A stretch of DNA of 64,000 bases. Origin: Hyphomicrobiales bacterium. GTDB lineage: Bacteria; Pseudomonadota; Alphaproteobacteria; Rhizobiales; Beijerinckiaceae. Of the stretch, positions 18,371 through 26,762 are shown piece by piece. The stretch spans positions 1-64,000 of the forward strand of contig JAFBAS010000124.1 in the NCBI GenBank assembly GCA_019247605.1, given 5' to 3'. The notes under the pieces were generated by a model that was not told the DNA's origin, ran no database searches, and worked only from the letters and a program-made list of their open reading frames with translations. Both the position numbers and the translations under genes were made by a program. How positions within the stretch are numbered: position 1 is the first letter of the stretch; each line of letters opens with the position of its first letter.

Positions 18371-18386
18371 TTTAAATTATTCTAAA
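18371..18386. promoter_or_regulatory. Candidate Irr-type iron control element upstream of the FTR1 operon
   Basis: TTTAAATTATTCTAAA at 18371-18386 is an imperfect palindrome close to the ICE motif (TTTAGAA...TTCTAAA) bound by the alphaproteobacterial iron regulator Irr. The right half matches fully and the left half has two changes. It lies about 120 bases upstream of the barrel gene start, in an AT-rich 255-bp gap that must hold the operon promoter. A TTGACG hexamer on the minus strand (18318-18323) could be its -35 element. Confidence 0.45.
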
Positions 18387-18505
18387 TCGACGTTGCGTCT
18401 AAAGCTTTCGGAATAAAAACGAGTTTTGGCGAGTTTTAGAACGTCACCAAAAAACACCTTCACGCAAAATTTTTTATCAGGAAAGCGACCGCGCGCTCGT
18501 CCGCG

Positions 18506-19720
18506 CTATTCGGAGCTTGCGAACATGCCCTCGGCCCCGATGCCGCTCTCGAGCATCAGCCGGGCGCGCGCACGCAGCTTCTCGGTTTCGCTCTTCAACT
18601 GGCCGCAGGCGGCGAGGATGTCACGCCCGCGCGGTGTACGAATGGGCGAGGCGTAACCGGCATTGAAGACGATCTCCGAAAAAGCCTCGATGCGGTTCCA
18701 GCTCGAGCATTCGTAGCGTGTGCCGGGCCAGGGATTGAACGGGATGAGATTGATCTTGGCCGGAACGCCGCGCAGCAGGCGAACCAATTCGCGCGCGTCG
18801 GCATCGGTGTCGTTCACTCCCTTCAACATCACGTATTCGAAGGTGATGCGCCTGGCGTTCGAGAGGCCCGGATAAGCGCGACAAGCCTCGAGGAGCGTCG
18901 AGATCGGGTATTTCTTGTTGAGCGGCACGAGCTCGTCGCGCAATTCGTCGCGCACCGCGTGCAGCGAAACCGCCAGCATCGTGCCGATCTCGGCACCCGC
19001 GCGCGCGATCATCGGAACGACGCCGGAGGTCGAAAGCGTGATTCGCCGACGCGAAAGGGAGAGCCCCTCTCCGTCGGCGATCGTCTCGACTGCCTCCTTG
19101 ACGGCGTCAAAATTGTACAGCGGCTCCCCCATCCCCATGAAAACGATGTTGGAGATGAGGCGAGGCGCGTCCGCCAAGGCCGCGCCGTCGCCGCCCCGGC
19201 CGGTACCCGGCCAGTCCCCAAGCTGGTCGCGCGCGACGAGCAATTGGCCGACGATTTCGGATGCGTCGAGATTGCGAACGAGCCGTTGCGTGCCCGTGTG
19301 GCAGAACGAGCAGGTCAGGGTGCAGCCGACTTGACTCGAAACGCAGAGCGTCCCGCGATCGACCTCTGGAATATAGACGGTTTCGATTTCGACACCCGTA
19401 TCACGCGGGCCCTTCGGCGGCATACGCAAAAGCCATTTGCGGGTGCCGTCGGAGGAGATGTGCTCGGAAACGATGCGCGGGCGCTCGAGGCTGAAGCTTC
19501 GTGCAAGCTCGGCGCGCATCTCCTTGCCGATCGTGGTCATCGCCCCGAACTCGGTTGCCCCGCGATGGTACATCCAGTGCCAGAGCTGGCCCACCCGCAT
19601 ACGCTGCTCGCGCGCTGGAACGCCGAGCTCACGAAGCCGCGCCGCAAGCTCGGCGCGGCCGCCGCCCGCGAGCGAGGTGAGCGGGGGCCCGGCCGGCGCG
19701 ACTTGCGCGAGTGCGCTCAC
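18506..19720 (-). CDS. rlmN: Dual-specificity RNA methyltransferase RlmN
   Basis: I chose the GTG at 19720 (404 residues): AAGGAG lies five bases upstream and the GTGA overlaps the stop of the preceding gene by four bases. A GTG at 19726 would fall inside that Shine-Dalgarno sequence. The radical-SAM motif CTLTCSFC carries the three cluster cysteines. The methyl-carrier and catalytic cysteines are expected near the C-terminus (DILAACGQL) and in the N-terminal half. RlmN methylates C2 of A2503 in 23S rRNA and A37 of some tRNAs. Length and N-terminal LWHWMYHRG segment are normal. Confidence 0.94.
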   Translation of the reverse strand: MSALAQVAPAGPPLTSLAGGGRAELAARLRELGVPAREQRMRVGQLWHWMYHRGATEFGAMTTIGKEMRAELARSFSLERPRIVSEHISSDGTRKWLLRMPPKGPRDTGVEIETVYIPEVDRGTLCVSSQVGCTLTCSFCHTGTQRLVRNLDASEIVGQLLVARDQLGDWPGTGRGGDGAALADAPRLISNIVFMGMGEPLYNFDAVKEAVETIADGEGLSLSRRRITLSTSGVVPMIARAGAEIGTMLAVSLHAVRDELRDELVPLNKKYPISTLLEACRAYPGLSNARRITFEYVMLKGVNDTDADARELVRLLRGVPAKINLIPFNPWPGTRYECSSWNRIEAFSEIVFNAGYASPIRTPRGRDILAACGQLKSETEKLRARARLMLESGIGAEGMFASSE

Positions 19721-20331
19721 TTGCACTCCTTCTCCGCCCGATCGAGCGCCTGAACGATGCCCGCGAGCGAGAAGCGGTCGGTCGTCTCGTTGCCCCGCTT
19801 CGACGAGGCCTTCACCACGAGGCTGCCACCTCGCTTCATCGCGGCAAGCATCGTGCCTTCCTCGGCCGCGTTGTGGACGAAAAGGCTCGTGTCCTTGCCG
19901 GCAAGCTCGAATTTGCTTGAGCCGAGGAGCGCTTCAGCCGGAGAATTCTCCTTCACGGCAAAACCCATCACGACGGCGATCTCGCCGCGAACCTTCTCGT
20001 CAGGCCGGTATGAGACGAAAAGATAGCCGGGATCGCGATTGAGGTTCTTCGGCAGGCGTTCCTTGGGTATCGACAAGGCGTAGCAAATCTTCTTGGCGCC
20101 GGGAGTCGCGTAAGCAATCCAATCGTCGAATTGTCCAAGCTTCAGCGCTTGGCCTGTTCCGGGTTTGGTCGACGACGCTGGCGCCGCCGTTGCCGTTCCT
20201 TTTTGCGAGGCAGGTGGCTGGGCTTTCGGTTTCGCCGGTGCGGCGTGCGCCGGGTGGGAAATCCACGAAAAGAGAAGGACGAAAACGGCACCGCTGAGGA
20301 AACGCAGTGCCGGTGAGCGAAGATTGATCAT
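19717..20331 (-). CDS. Invasion-associated locus B (IalB) family protein
   Basis: The 204-residue protein has a signal peptide ending SHPAHA, a Pro/Ala/Thr-rich linker to about residue 62, then the IalB domain. The domain shows [57 protein letters not shown] and [27 protein letters not shown]. The name comes from a Bartonella gene linked to erythrocyte invasion, but the family is common in free-living Hyphomicrobiales and its biochemical role is unknown. It is exported to the periplasm. The stop overlaps the rlmN start by four bases, so the two are translationally coupled. Confidence 0.85.
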   Translation of the reverse strand: MINLRSPALRFLSGAVFVLLFSWISHPAHAAPAKPKAQPPASQKGTATAAPASSTKPGTGQALKLGQFDDWIAYATPGAKKICYALSIPKERLPKNLNRDPGYLFVSYRPDEKVRGEIAVVMGFAVKENSPAEALLGSSKFELAGKDTSLFVHNAAEEGTMLAAMKRGGSLVVKASSKRGNETTDRFSLAGIVQALDRAEKECK

Positions 20332-20662
20332 GCTTGGCCCTTTAAACAGCTATTGGCGAATTGCCGTTATCTCGCAAAAAAGGGCGCATTTTGTCGATGG
20401 GCGCCGGGGCGTTGTGACGCAACGCGTATTTCGAAGCGCCTCTTTGCCATATTCCGGCATTCAAGGCGAGGCTCATCCTGCAAGGCCGCAGAGGTTTCCA
20501 CCGCCGCCCGCGTAGGAACACGTGAGCGTCCGGGGCGCTTCCAAAACCTCGCTTGGCTTGCCCATTCGGTGCAGGAGGAGGCTCGGGAAACGGGGTTGAA
20601 CCGCGTTCCTCCCTGTGTGACATTCTGACAAGGCCGACCCTATCCCCGCGACAGGCGAGCGC
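20332..20662. other. 331-bp divergent intergenic region, no gene seen
   Basis: This gap separates the IalB-like gene (leftward) from the six-gene transport and activation operon (rightward). I see no ORF with a family match and no strong hairpin. A weak plus-strand promoter candidate is TTGAAC at 20596-20601 with GACATT 17 bases downstream, which would start transcription about 30 bases before the permease gene. Confidence 0.4.
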
Positions 20663-21730
20663 ATGAATTTGGAAATCGCGCTGCTGTTGGCGCAGGACGG
20701 CATCGCCAACGGCGCGATCTACGTGCTCGTCGGGCTCGGCATCGTTCTCGTTTTCGTCGTCACTCGCGTCATTTTCGTGCCGTTCGGCGACATTCTCGCC
20801 TATGCGGCGCTTACGCTCGGTGCCTTCGAGCGTCACCGCCTTCCCGGTACGATCTGGCTCGTGCTCACGCTTGCCATCATCGCTTCGGGGATGGAAGTTT
20901 TCCGGGCGGTGCGCGAGAGAAAGCCCGAGCGGGTGGCGCGCGCGGTCGGCCTTTATGCGGGCCTGCCCCTCCTTCCCGTGGCGCTCGTCGTGCTCCTGGC
21001 GGGGCGCGAGATCTCCGAGCCGGTTGCGGTCGCGCTCACTCTCGCGTTGGTCCTGCCGATCGGCCCGCTTCTCTACCGGATCGCGTTTCGCCCGCTCGCC
21101 GATGCGCCGGTGCTCGTGCTCCTCATGGTCGCGGTGGCCCTGCATTTTGCCGTCTCGGGCCTGGCGCTCTTCTATTTCGGCCCCGAAGGCGTGCGCACGC
21201 AAGCCTTTACGCGCGCCGTGCTCCGGATCGGAGATCTCGTCCTTCCAGGCCAGACGCTCATCATCTTTTCGACCTGCGGCGTCGTGGCAACGCTGCTCTA
21301 CCTGCTCTTCACCCACACGACGATCGGCAAGTCGCTCCGGGCGACCGCGGTCAATCGGCTGGGCGCCCTGTTGTGCGGCATCAGCCCGGCGCGCACGGGC
21401 GCTCTCGCCTTCCTTCTCGCTTCCGGGCTTGCCGGTATTTCGGGCGTGATCGTCGCACCGGTAACCACGCTTTATTATGATTCGGGCTTCATCATCGGCC
21501 TCAAGGCTTTCGTGGGCGCGATCATCGGCGGCCTTGTGAGCTACCCCTTGGCGGCGGCCGGCGCGCTCATAGTCGGGCTTCTCGAAAGCTATGCGGCTTT
21601 TTGGAACAGCGCCTTCAAGGAGGTGACGGTCTTTTCCGCTCTCATCCCAATCCTCGTATGGCGTTCGCTCGCCTTCGCGCACCAGCTCGAACAGGAGGAT
21701 GGGGCCGCCGAGGAAGAAATCGCCGCATGA
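20663..21730 (+). CDS. Branched-chain amino acid-type ABC permease (LivH-like)
   Basis: The 355-residue protein is mostly hydrophobic. It starts with the family pattern QDGIANGAIYVLVGLGIVLV and ends with GLKAFVGAIIGGLVSYPLAAAGALIVG. The usual length is about 290-300; the extra residues lie between the first helices (about 60-120) and carry a charged segment RAVRERKPERVARAVG. It forms half of a membrane channel with the permease fused to an ATPase encoded next (ATGA overlap). No binding protein gene and no second ATPase (LivF) lie in the operon, so they must be encoded elsewhere. The surrounding CoA-related genes suggest an organic acid rather than an amino acid as substrate. Confidence 0.88.
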   Translation: MNLEIALLLAQDGIANGAIYVLVGLGIVLVFVVTRVIFVPFGDILAYAALTLGAFERHRLPGTIWLVLTLAIIASGMEVFRAVRERKPERVARAVGLYAGLPLLPVALVVLLAGREISEPVAVALTLALVLPIGPLLYRIAFRPLADAPVLVLLMVAVALHFAVSGLALFYFGPEGVRTQAFTRAVLRIGDLVLPGQTLIIFSTCGVVATLLYLLFTHTTIGKSLRATAVNRLGALLCGISPARTGALAFLLASGLAGISGVIVAPVTTLYYDSGFIIGLKAFVGAIIGGLVSYPLAAAGALIVGLLESYAAFWNSAFKEVTVFSALIPILVWRSLAFAHQLEQEDGAAEEEIAA

Positions 21731-23511
21731 GCCGGCGCTTGCGCTCGAGCGGTTCGGCCGTGACCGCGATTTTCGCCATCGCGGTCCTCGCCGCCGCACC
21801 TTTTCTTCTCGGCGGTTATGCGCTCACGCTTCTCGATTACATCGCCATTTACGCGCTCGTCGCGCTCGGCCTTGTGCTGATGACAGGCGCGGGCGGTATC
21901 GTCTCCTTCGGCCAGGCTGCTTTTCTCGGGATCGGCGCTTACGCGACCGCTTGGTGGACCACCGCGATTGGCGGATCACCCTTCACCGGGCTTCTGATCG
22001 GGCTTCTCGCGTCGGGCATCACCGCCGCCGTGCTCGGCGCAGCCACTTTGCGGCTTGGTGGCCACTTCCTGCCGCTCTCGACGATCGCCTGGGGGATCGC
22101 CATCGACTATCTCTTCGGCAATCTGGAAGCGCTCGGATCTCATAACGGCATCGCGGCCATCCCGCCGCTGAGCGTCGGCGCGCTCCCGCTGGCCTCGGCG
22201 CGCTCCTTCTACTATTTCGTTTGGCCTCTCCTCGGGCTTGCGATGCTGCTCCTGTCCAATCTTCTCGATTCGCGCGAGGGCCGCGCCATTCGTGCATTGC
22301 GCGGCGGCAATGCATTGGTCGAGAGCCTCGGGATCAATCCGTTCAGGACGCGGCTTTGCGCCTTCGTGCTCGCCGCCCTTCTCGCCGCGCTCGCGGGCTG
22401 GCTGTATGCGCATTTTCAACGGGTGGTGAGCTCGACAGCCTTCGACCTCGAGGCCGGAATCGAATTCTTGCTCATGGCTCTCATCGGCGGGACGACCCAT
22501 GTGGCCGGCGCGGTGGTCGGAGCCGGCATCGTGACGCTCATGAAGGAAGGGATGCAGTCCTTTCTGCCGCTCATCACATCGAACAGCACGCAGCTCCAGG
22601 CGGTGGTGCTCGGCGCACTTTTCATTCTCATCTTGCAGAAGGCCCGTTTTGGCCTCGTTCCGCTCATCTTGCGTGTGCTCCCAAAGCAGGCACCGAGGCG
22701 CACCCTCGAACCTGCCGCGCCCCTCTCGCGCCGCGTGCCGACGCCAAAGGGAGCGTCTCTCCTATCGGTCGAAGGCCTCACGAAGCGCTTCGGCGGTCTC
22801 GTTGCCGTCGACGAGGTGAGCTTTGAAGTCAAAGCCGGGGAAATCATCGGTCTCATCGGCCCGAACGGCGCCGGCAAGACGACACTCTTCAATTTGGTCA
22901 CGGGCCTCGCCTCGCCCGATGAGGGGCACATTCGCTTTCTCGGCGCGGATGTAGGGCGGCTCGCCGCCCATGTCCTCGTCCGTCGAGGGCTGGCCCGGAC
23001 CTTTCAGCACGTGAAGCTTCGGCCTTCGATGACGCTTCTCGACAATGTCGCGCTCGGCGCTTACGCACGCACGCGCTCGGGCTTCCTGCGCGGCGCCTTG
23101 CGCCTCGATCGTAGCGAGGAGCGTTCCGTCAAGGCAGAGGCCGCCCGGGAGCTTGCGCGAGTGGGGCTCGACGCCAAAGCGCATGAGCGCGCCGGCACCT
23201 TGCCTCTCGGCGAGCAGCGCCTTCTCGAGGTGGCGCGCGCGCTTGCGGCCGATCCCGCGCTCGTCATCCTCGACGAGCCCGCGGCGGGGCTGCGCCGGAT
23301 GGAGAAGCAGGCCCTGGCCAATCTCATCAAGGCGCTTCGGAGCGAGGGAGTGACAGTCATGCTCGTCGAGCACGACATGGATTTCGTCATGGGCCTCGTC
23401 GACCGGGTCGTCGTCATGGATTTCGGCGTCAAGATCGCCGAGGGCTCGCCGCGCGAAGTAAGCGCCGACCCGCGCGTGCGCGAAGCGTATCTCGGGGCCG
23501 AAGCGGCCTGA
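21727..23511 (+). CDS. Fused ABC permease and ATPase (LivM-LivG-like)
   Basis: The ATG at 21727 overlaps the stop of the previous gene by four bases. The 594-residue protein joins a LivM-type permease (about residues 1-320, with GAGGIVSFGQAAFLGIGAYA and EFLLMALIGGTTHVAGAVVG) to a LivG-type ATPase (about 345-594). The ATPase has Walker A GPNGAGKTT, signature region LPLGEQRLLEVARAL (GEQ instead of GGQ) and Walker B LVILDEPAAGL. The ending VADR-type VVMDFGVKIAEGSP segment is typical of LivG. LivM-LivG fusions are known in several proteobacteria. It energises import together with the preceding permease. Confidence 0.9.
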   Translation: MSRRLRSSGSAVTAIFAIAVLAAAPFLLGGYALTLLDYIAIYALVALGLVLMTGAGGIVSFGQAAFLGIGAYATAWWTTAIGGSPFTGLLIGLLASGITAAVLGAATLRLGGHFLPLSTIAWGIAIDYLFGNLEALGSHNGIAAIPPLSVGALPLASARSFYYFVWPLLGLAMLLLSNLLDSREGRAIRALRGGNALVESLGINPFRTRLCAFVLAALLAALAGWLYAHFQRVVSSTAFDLEAGIEFLLMALIGGTTHVAGAVVGAGIVTLMKEGMQSFLPLITSNSTQLQAVVLGALFILILQKARFGLVPLILRVLPKQAPRRTLEPAAPLSRRVPTPKGASLLSVEGLTKRFGGLVAVDEVSFEVKAGEIIGLIGPNGAGKTTLFNLVTGLASPDEGHIRFLGADVGRLAAHVLVRRGLARTFQHVKLRPSMTLLDNVALGAYARTRSGFLRGALRLDRSEERSVKAEAARELARVGLDAKAHERAGTLPLGEQRLLEVARALAADPALVILDEPAAGLRRMEKQALANLIKALRSEGVTVMLVEHDMDFVMGLVDRVVVMDFGVKIAEGSPREVSADPRVREAYLGAEAA

Positions 23512-24707
23512 TGCGGGCGCTGGCGCGGCCTTACGAAGACGTGGTGGTGGCCGCTCCGGTCACCGTGCCCTACACGCGCCATTCGATCCATTCGGCCCAT
23601 TGGTTTTTGGCGCAAGCTCTGGCGAAGCTCATCCAGGCTGCGGGCATCCGCAAGAGCGACATCGACGGGCTTGCGGTGTCGAGCTTCACGATCGCGCCGG
23701 ACACGGCCGTCGGCTTCACGCAGCATGTGGGGCTTTCGCCCCGCTTTCTCGAGCATGTGCCGATGGGAGGCGCGTCTGCGATCGTCCAATTGCGCCGCGC
23801 GGCGCGCGCGGTCGAGGCAGGCGACGCCCACATCGTTGCCTGCATCGCGGGCGATGCCAACCACGTCGATAGCTTTCGCCTGAACACGGCGAGCTTCAGC
23901 CGTTTCGCGCGTGACGCCGTCTATCCTTATGGGTCGGGCGGGCCGAATGGCAGCTTCGCGCTGCTCACCGCCCACTACATGCGTGCCTATGGCGCAAGTC
24001 GCGAGGATTTCGGCAAGCTCTGCGTGGCGCAGCGGCAGAATGCGCGTGCCAACCCGCTCGCGCTCTTTCGTTCCGAGCTCACCCTCGAGGATTATTTGAA
24101 CGCGAGGCTCATTGCGGATCCGATCCGCCTTTTCGATTGCGTGATGCCTTGCGCGGGCGCTGACGGCTTCCTCGTGATGCGGCGCGCGACGGCAAAGAAG
24201 CTCGACCTTCCCCACGTGCGGCTTCTGGGCGCGATCGAGCGCCACAATGCTTACCCGGGGGACGCGATTCAATTTCGAGGCGGCTGGGCGCTCGACCAAG
24301 ACGCACTCTACGATCAGACCGGCCTTGCGCCGAAGGACATCGACTTTCTTCAAGCCTATGACGATTATCCCGTGATCACGCTGATGCAGATCGAGGATCT
24401 CGGCTTCTGCGGCAAGGGAGAAGGCCCGGAATTCGTGCGCCGCCACAGCTTCACCGTCGATGGCAGCTTTCCGCTGAACACCTCTGGCGGGCAATTGTCG
24501 ATGGGGCAGGCGGGGGCCGCGGGCGGGCATCTCGGCCTCGTCGAGGCCATCCGGCAATTGACCGGCATGCCCCTCGGCGCGCAGGTGGAAAAGGCAAGGC
24601 TCGGTCTCGTGAGCGGCTTCGGCATGATCAACTACGATCGGGGCCTGTGCTCCGGCGCCGCGATCCTCGCGGCGCAGGGGCGCGGAAAAAGGAGGAAGAA
24701 GGGTTGA
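23511..24707 (+). CDS. Thiolase-like (SCP2-thiolase type) protein lacking the nucleophilic cysteine
   Basis: The start codon overlaps the previous stop (TGATG). The 398-residue protein has the thiolase fold of the lipid-transfer type: AGIRKSDIDGLAVSSF, LQAYDDYPVITLMQIEDLGFC, FPLNTSGGQLSMGQAGAAGGHLGLVEA. Where thiolases carry the acyl-accepting cysteine, this protein reads VPMGGASAIVQLRRA, with no cysteine. A histidine remains in the GGHLG motif. Such proteins usually pair with a DUF35 (zinc ribbon plus OB fold) partner, and the next gene encodes one. The pair may act on an acyl-CoA by retro-aldol or carbon-carbon cleavage rather than by thiolysis, by analogy with the steroid side-chain aldolases built from thiolase-like and DUF35 subunits. 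That function is inference. Confidence 0.8.
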   Translation: MRALARPYEDVVVAAPVTVPYTRHSIHSAHWFLAQALAKLIQAAGIRKSDIDGLAVSSFTIAPDTAVGFTQHVGLSPRFLEHVPMGGASAIVQLRRAARAVEAGDAHIVACIAGDANHVDSFRLNTASFSRFARDAVYPYGSGGPNGSFALLTAHYMRAYGASREDFGKLCVAQRQNARANPLALFRSELTLEDYLNARLIADPIRLFDCVMPCAGADGFLVMRRATAKKLDLPHVRLLGAIERHNAYPGDAIQFRGGWALDQDALYDQTGLAPKDIDFLQAYDDYPVITLMQIEDLGFCGKGEGPEFVRRHSFTVDGSFPLNTSGGQLSMGQAGAAGGHLGLVEAIRQLTGMPLGAQVEKARLGLVSGFGMINYDRGLCSGAAILAAQGRGKRRKKG

Positions 24708-25972
24708 ACGCTTTGCCTCCGCAGCCCCCGCGAGCTCCGAGCTCTCGCTTAAAGCGCAGGAACCCGCTCGTCGCGCTCAAGCCGCCGCTCGTGCCGCCGT
24801 TCGCGCGCAGCCGCGCCGCGCAAGGTCTCACGGCGGCCGCGGCGCTCGGCGTGTTTGCCTTGCAACGCTGCGAAAAGTGCGGCGCCGCGCAATATCCGCC
24901 GCGCGACGCTTGCGTCCAATGCCTCTCCCCGAGGTTGCGCTGGCGCCCGGCCGAAGGCACCGGCGAGCTCTTGTCCGAGACCCTCATCCGGCATGGGCAA
25001 GAGCTTTACTTCCGCGAGCGTGCGCCTTGGCGGGTGGGCCTGGTCCGGCTCGATTGCGGGCCGAGCGCCATCGTTGCGCTGCACGGCGATTGCGCGCCCG
25101 CACCTTCGCGCCTTCGCTTGCGGCTTGCGCTCGACAAGTCAGGCCAGGCGTTGATGATCGCCTTACCGGAGAAGGACACGCCCGACATGGCAGAAGACCC
25201 CCTCGTCCGCGAAACGACCTGTGCGCCGCGCGCCCGCAAGGTGCTGGTCACGGATGCCAAGACAAAGGTCGGGCGCGCCATGGTGGAGGCGTTGGTCGCG
25301 GCCGGTGCCGATCTCGTCTGGGCCGGTTATGCCGCGCCTTGGAAACCATCGCCGCACCTCGAGGCGCTTGGCGCGCTCGAGGGGGTGTCGCTCGTGCCGC
25401 TCGACGTGACCGATGAGAGTTCCGTGCGCGAGCTTGCCGGCAGCATCGGCGGCAAAGTCGACATTCTCGTGAACACGGCCGAATATCATCGGCCAGGCTC
25501 GATCGCTTCGCGAGGCGGTGTCGCGACGGCGCGGACCGAGATGGAGGTGAACTATTTCGGTCTGTTGCGCCTTTCGCAAAGCTTCATGGCTGCGCTCAAG
25601 GCGCGTGCCGCCGATGGCCCGGCGAGCGCCACCGCCTGGGTGAACATCCTGTCGGTCCATGCGCTTTCGAACGATCCTGCGCATGGCACCTTCTCGGCAT
25701 CGAAGGCCGCCGCCTTTTCGTTGGCCCAGGCGTTGCGCGCCGATTTGCAGGCAAGCGGCATCCGCGTGATCAACGTCTTCCCCGGCTCCATCGACGATGA
25801 ATGGAATGCGCGCGTAGCGCCGCCGAAGCTTTCGCCCGCCGCGCTCGCCAAAGCCGTCGTCGAGGCGCTCGAGCGCGGGCTCGAGGACGTCTATCCGGGC
25901 GAGGTCGCCAAGGATGTCATGGCGCGCTTTCTCGAGAACCCCAAGGCGCTCGAGCGAGAACTCGCCGGGTGA
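24704..25972 (+). CDS. Fusion of DUF35 zinc-ribbon/OB-fold domain and degenerate SDR domain
   Basis: The TTG at 24704 overlaps the previous stop (TTGA) and has GGAGGA seven bases upstream, so I take it as the start (422 residues). Residues about 50-160 are a DUF35 acyl-CoA-associated domain: zinc ribbon C-x2-C (CEKCG) and C-x2-C (CVQC), then an OB fold. Residues about 175-422 are a short-chain dehydrogenase fold. Its nucleotide loop reads TDAKTKVG instead of TGxxxGxG. The catalytic Y-x3-K reads GTFSASK, with Phe in place of Tyr. NTAEY (the NAG region), an ILSVHA serine and FPGSIDDEWN are recognisable. The SDR half is probably not a normal dehydrogenase. The DUF35 half should bind the thiolase-like partner encoded just upstream. 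Confidence 0.8.
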   Translation: MNALPPQPPRAPSSRLKRRNPLVALKPPLVPPFARSRAAQGLTAAAALGVFALQRCEKCGAAQYPPRDACVQCLSPRLRWRPAEGTGELLSETLIRHGQELYFRERAPWRVGLVRLDCGPSAIVALHGDCAPAPSRLRLRLALDKSGQALMIALPEKDTPDMAEDPLVRETTCAPRARKVLVTDAKTKVGRAMVEALVAAGADLVWAGYAAPWKPSPHLEALGALEGVSLVPLDVTDESSVRELAGSIGGKVDILVNTAEYHRPGSIASRGGVATARTEMEVNYFGLLRLSQSFMAALKARAADGPASATAWVNILSVHALSNDPAHGTFSASKAAAFSLAQALRADLQASGIRVINVFPGSIDDEWNARVAPPKLSPAALAKAVVEALERGLEDVYPGEVAKDVMARFLENPKALERELAG

Positions 25973-25976
25973 ACGC

Positions 25977-26762
25977 ATGAGCTCTCCGGTTCTCGCGCAT
26001 CTCATCACCGACATCGTCGCGGGACGCATTCGGGTCGTCGATCTCACCCATACGCTCGCGCCCGAATTTCCGCCCATCGTGCTGCCGCCGGAATTCGGCG
26101 AGAGCGCGCCGGTGCGCATCGAGGAGGTCTCGCGCTACGATGCACGAGGGCCGGCCTGGTATTGGAACAACCTGTCGTTCGGCGAGCACACGGGCACGCA
26201 TTTCGACGCGCCGATCCACTGGGTCACCGGCAGGGATCTGCCGAACAACGCGACCGACACGATTCCGCTCGACCGTTTCGTCGCCTCCGCGAGCGTGATC
26301 GATTGCTCGCGAGAAGCCGGGGAGGATGCGGATTACCTCCTGAGCGTCGAAAAGCTGCGTGCCTTCGAGGAACGCCACGGGCGCATCTCGCCCAGATCCT
26401 GGGTGCTGATGCGCACCGATTGGTCGAAACGCAGCAATGATGCCGTCGCCTTCCAGAATTTCGACGAAACGGGCCAACACACACCGGGGCCGGATGTGGA
26501 CGCCGTGCGCTTCCTCGTCGAGGAACGCGATGTGCTGGGCTTCGGCACCGAGACAATCGGCACGGATGCGGGACAGGCCGCGCATTTGCGACCACCTTAT
26601 CCGTGCCATTCGATCATGCATGGGGCGGGCCGTTTCGGCTTGCAATGCCTCGCCAATCTCGATCTCCTCCCTGCCACCGGGGCCGTGTTGATCGCGGCGC
26701 CCCTCAAGATCAGGCAGGGCTCGGGCTCGCCGTTGCGGGTGCTCGCGCTGGTGCCCGCTTGA
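25977..26762 (+). CDS. Cyclase-family metal-dependent hydrolase
   Basis: The ATG at 25977 is four bases after the previous stop and gives 261 residues. The cyclase / kynurenine formamidase motif H-x-G-T-H-x-D-A-P-x-H is intact as HTGTHFDAPIH near residues 70-80. VVDLTHTLAPEFP opens the domain and a late PCHSIMHGAGRFGLQCL supplies further histidines. Members bind zinc or manganese and open amide, lactone or enol-ester bonds, as in kynurenine formamidase and isatin hydrolase. In this operon it could hydrolyse a ring or lactone before or after CoA activation. The substrate is not known. Confidence 0.85.
   Translation: MSSPVLAHLITDIVAGRIRVVDLTHTLAPEFPPIVLPPEFGESAPVRIEEVSRYDARGPAWYWNNLSFGEHTGTHFDAPIHWVTGRDLPNNATDTIPLDRFVASASVIDCSREAGEDADYLLSVEKLRAFEERHGRISPRSWVLMRTDWSKRSNDAVAFQNFDETGQHTPGPDVDAVRFLVEERDVLGFGTETIGTDAGQAAHLRPPYPCHSIMHGAGRFGLQCLANLDLLPATGAVLIAAPLKIRQGSGSPLRVLALVPA

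Noticed and set aside
20342-21799. A 485-codon minus-strand frame opposite the LivH-like gene
   Set aside because: Arg/Asp/Glu-rich shadow of a membrane-protein gene; no ribosome site and no domain.
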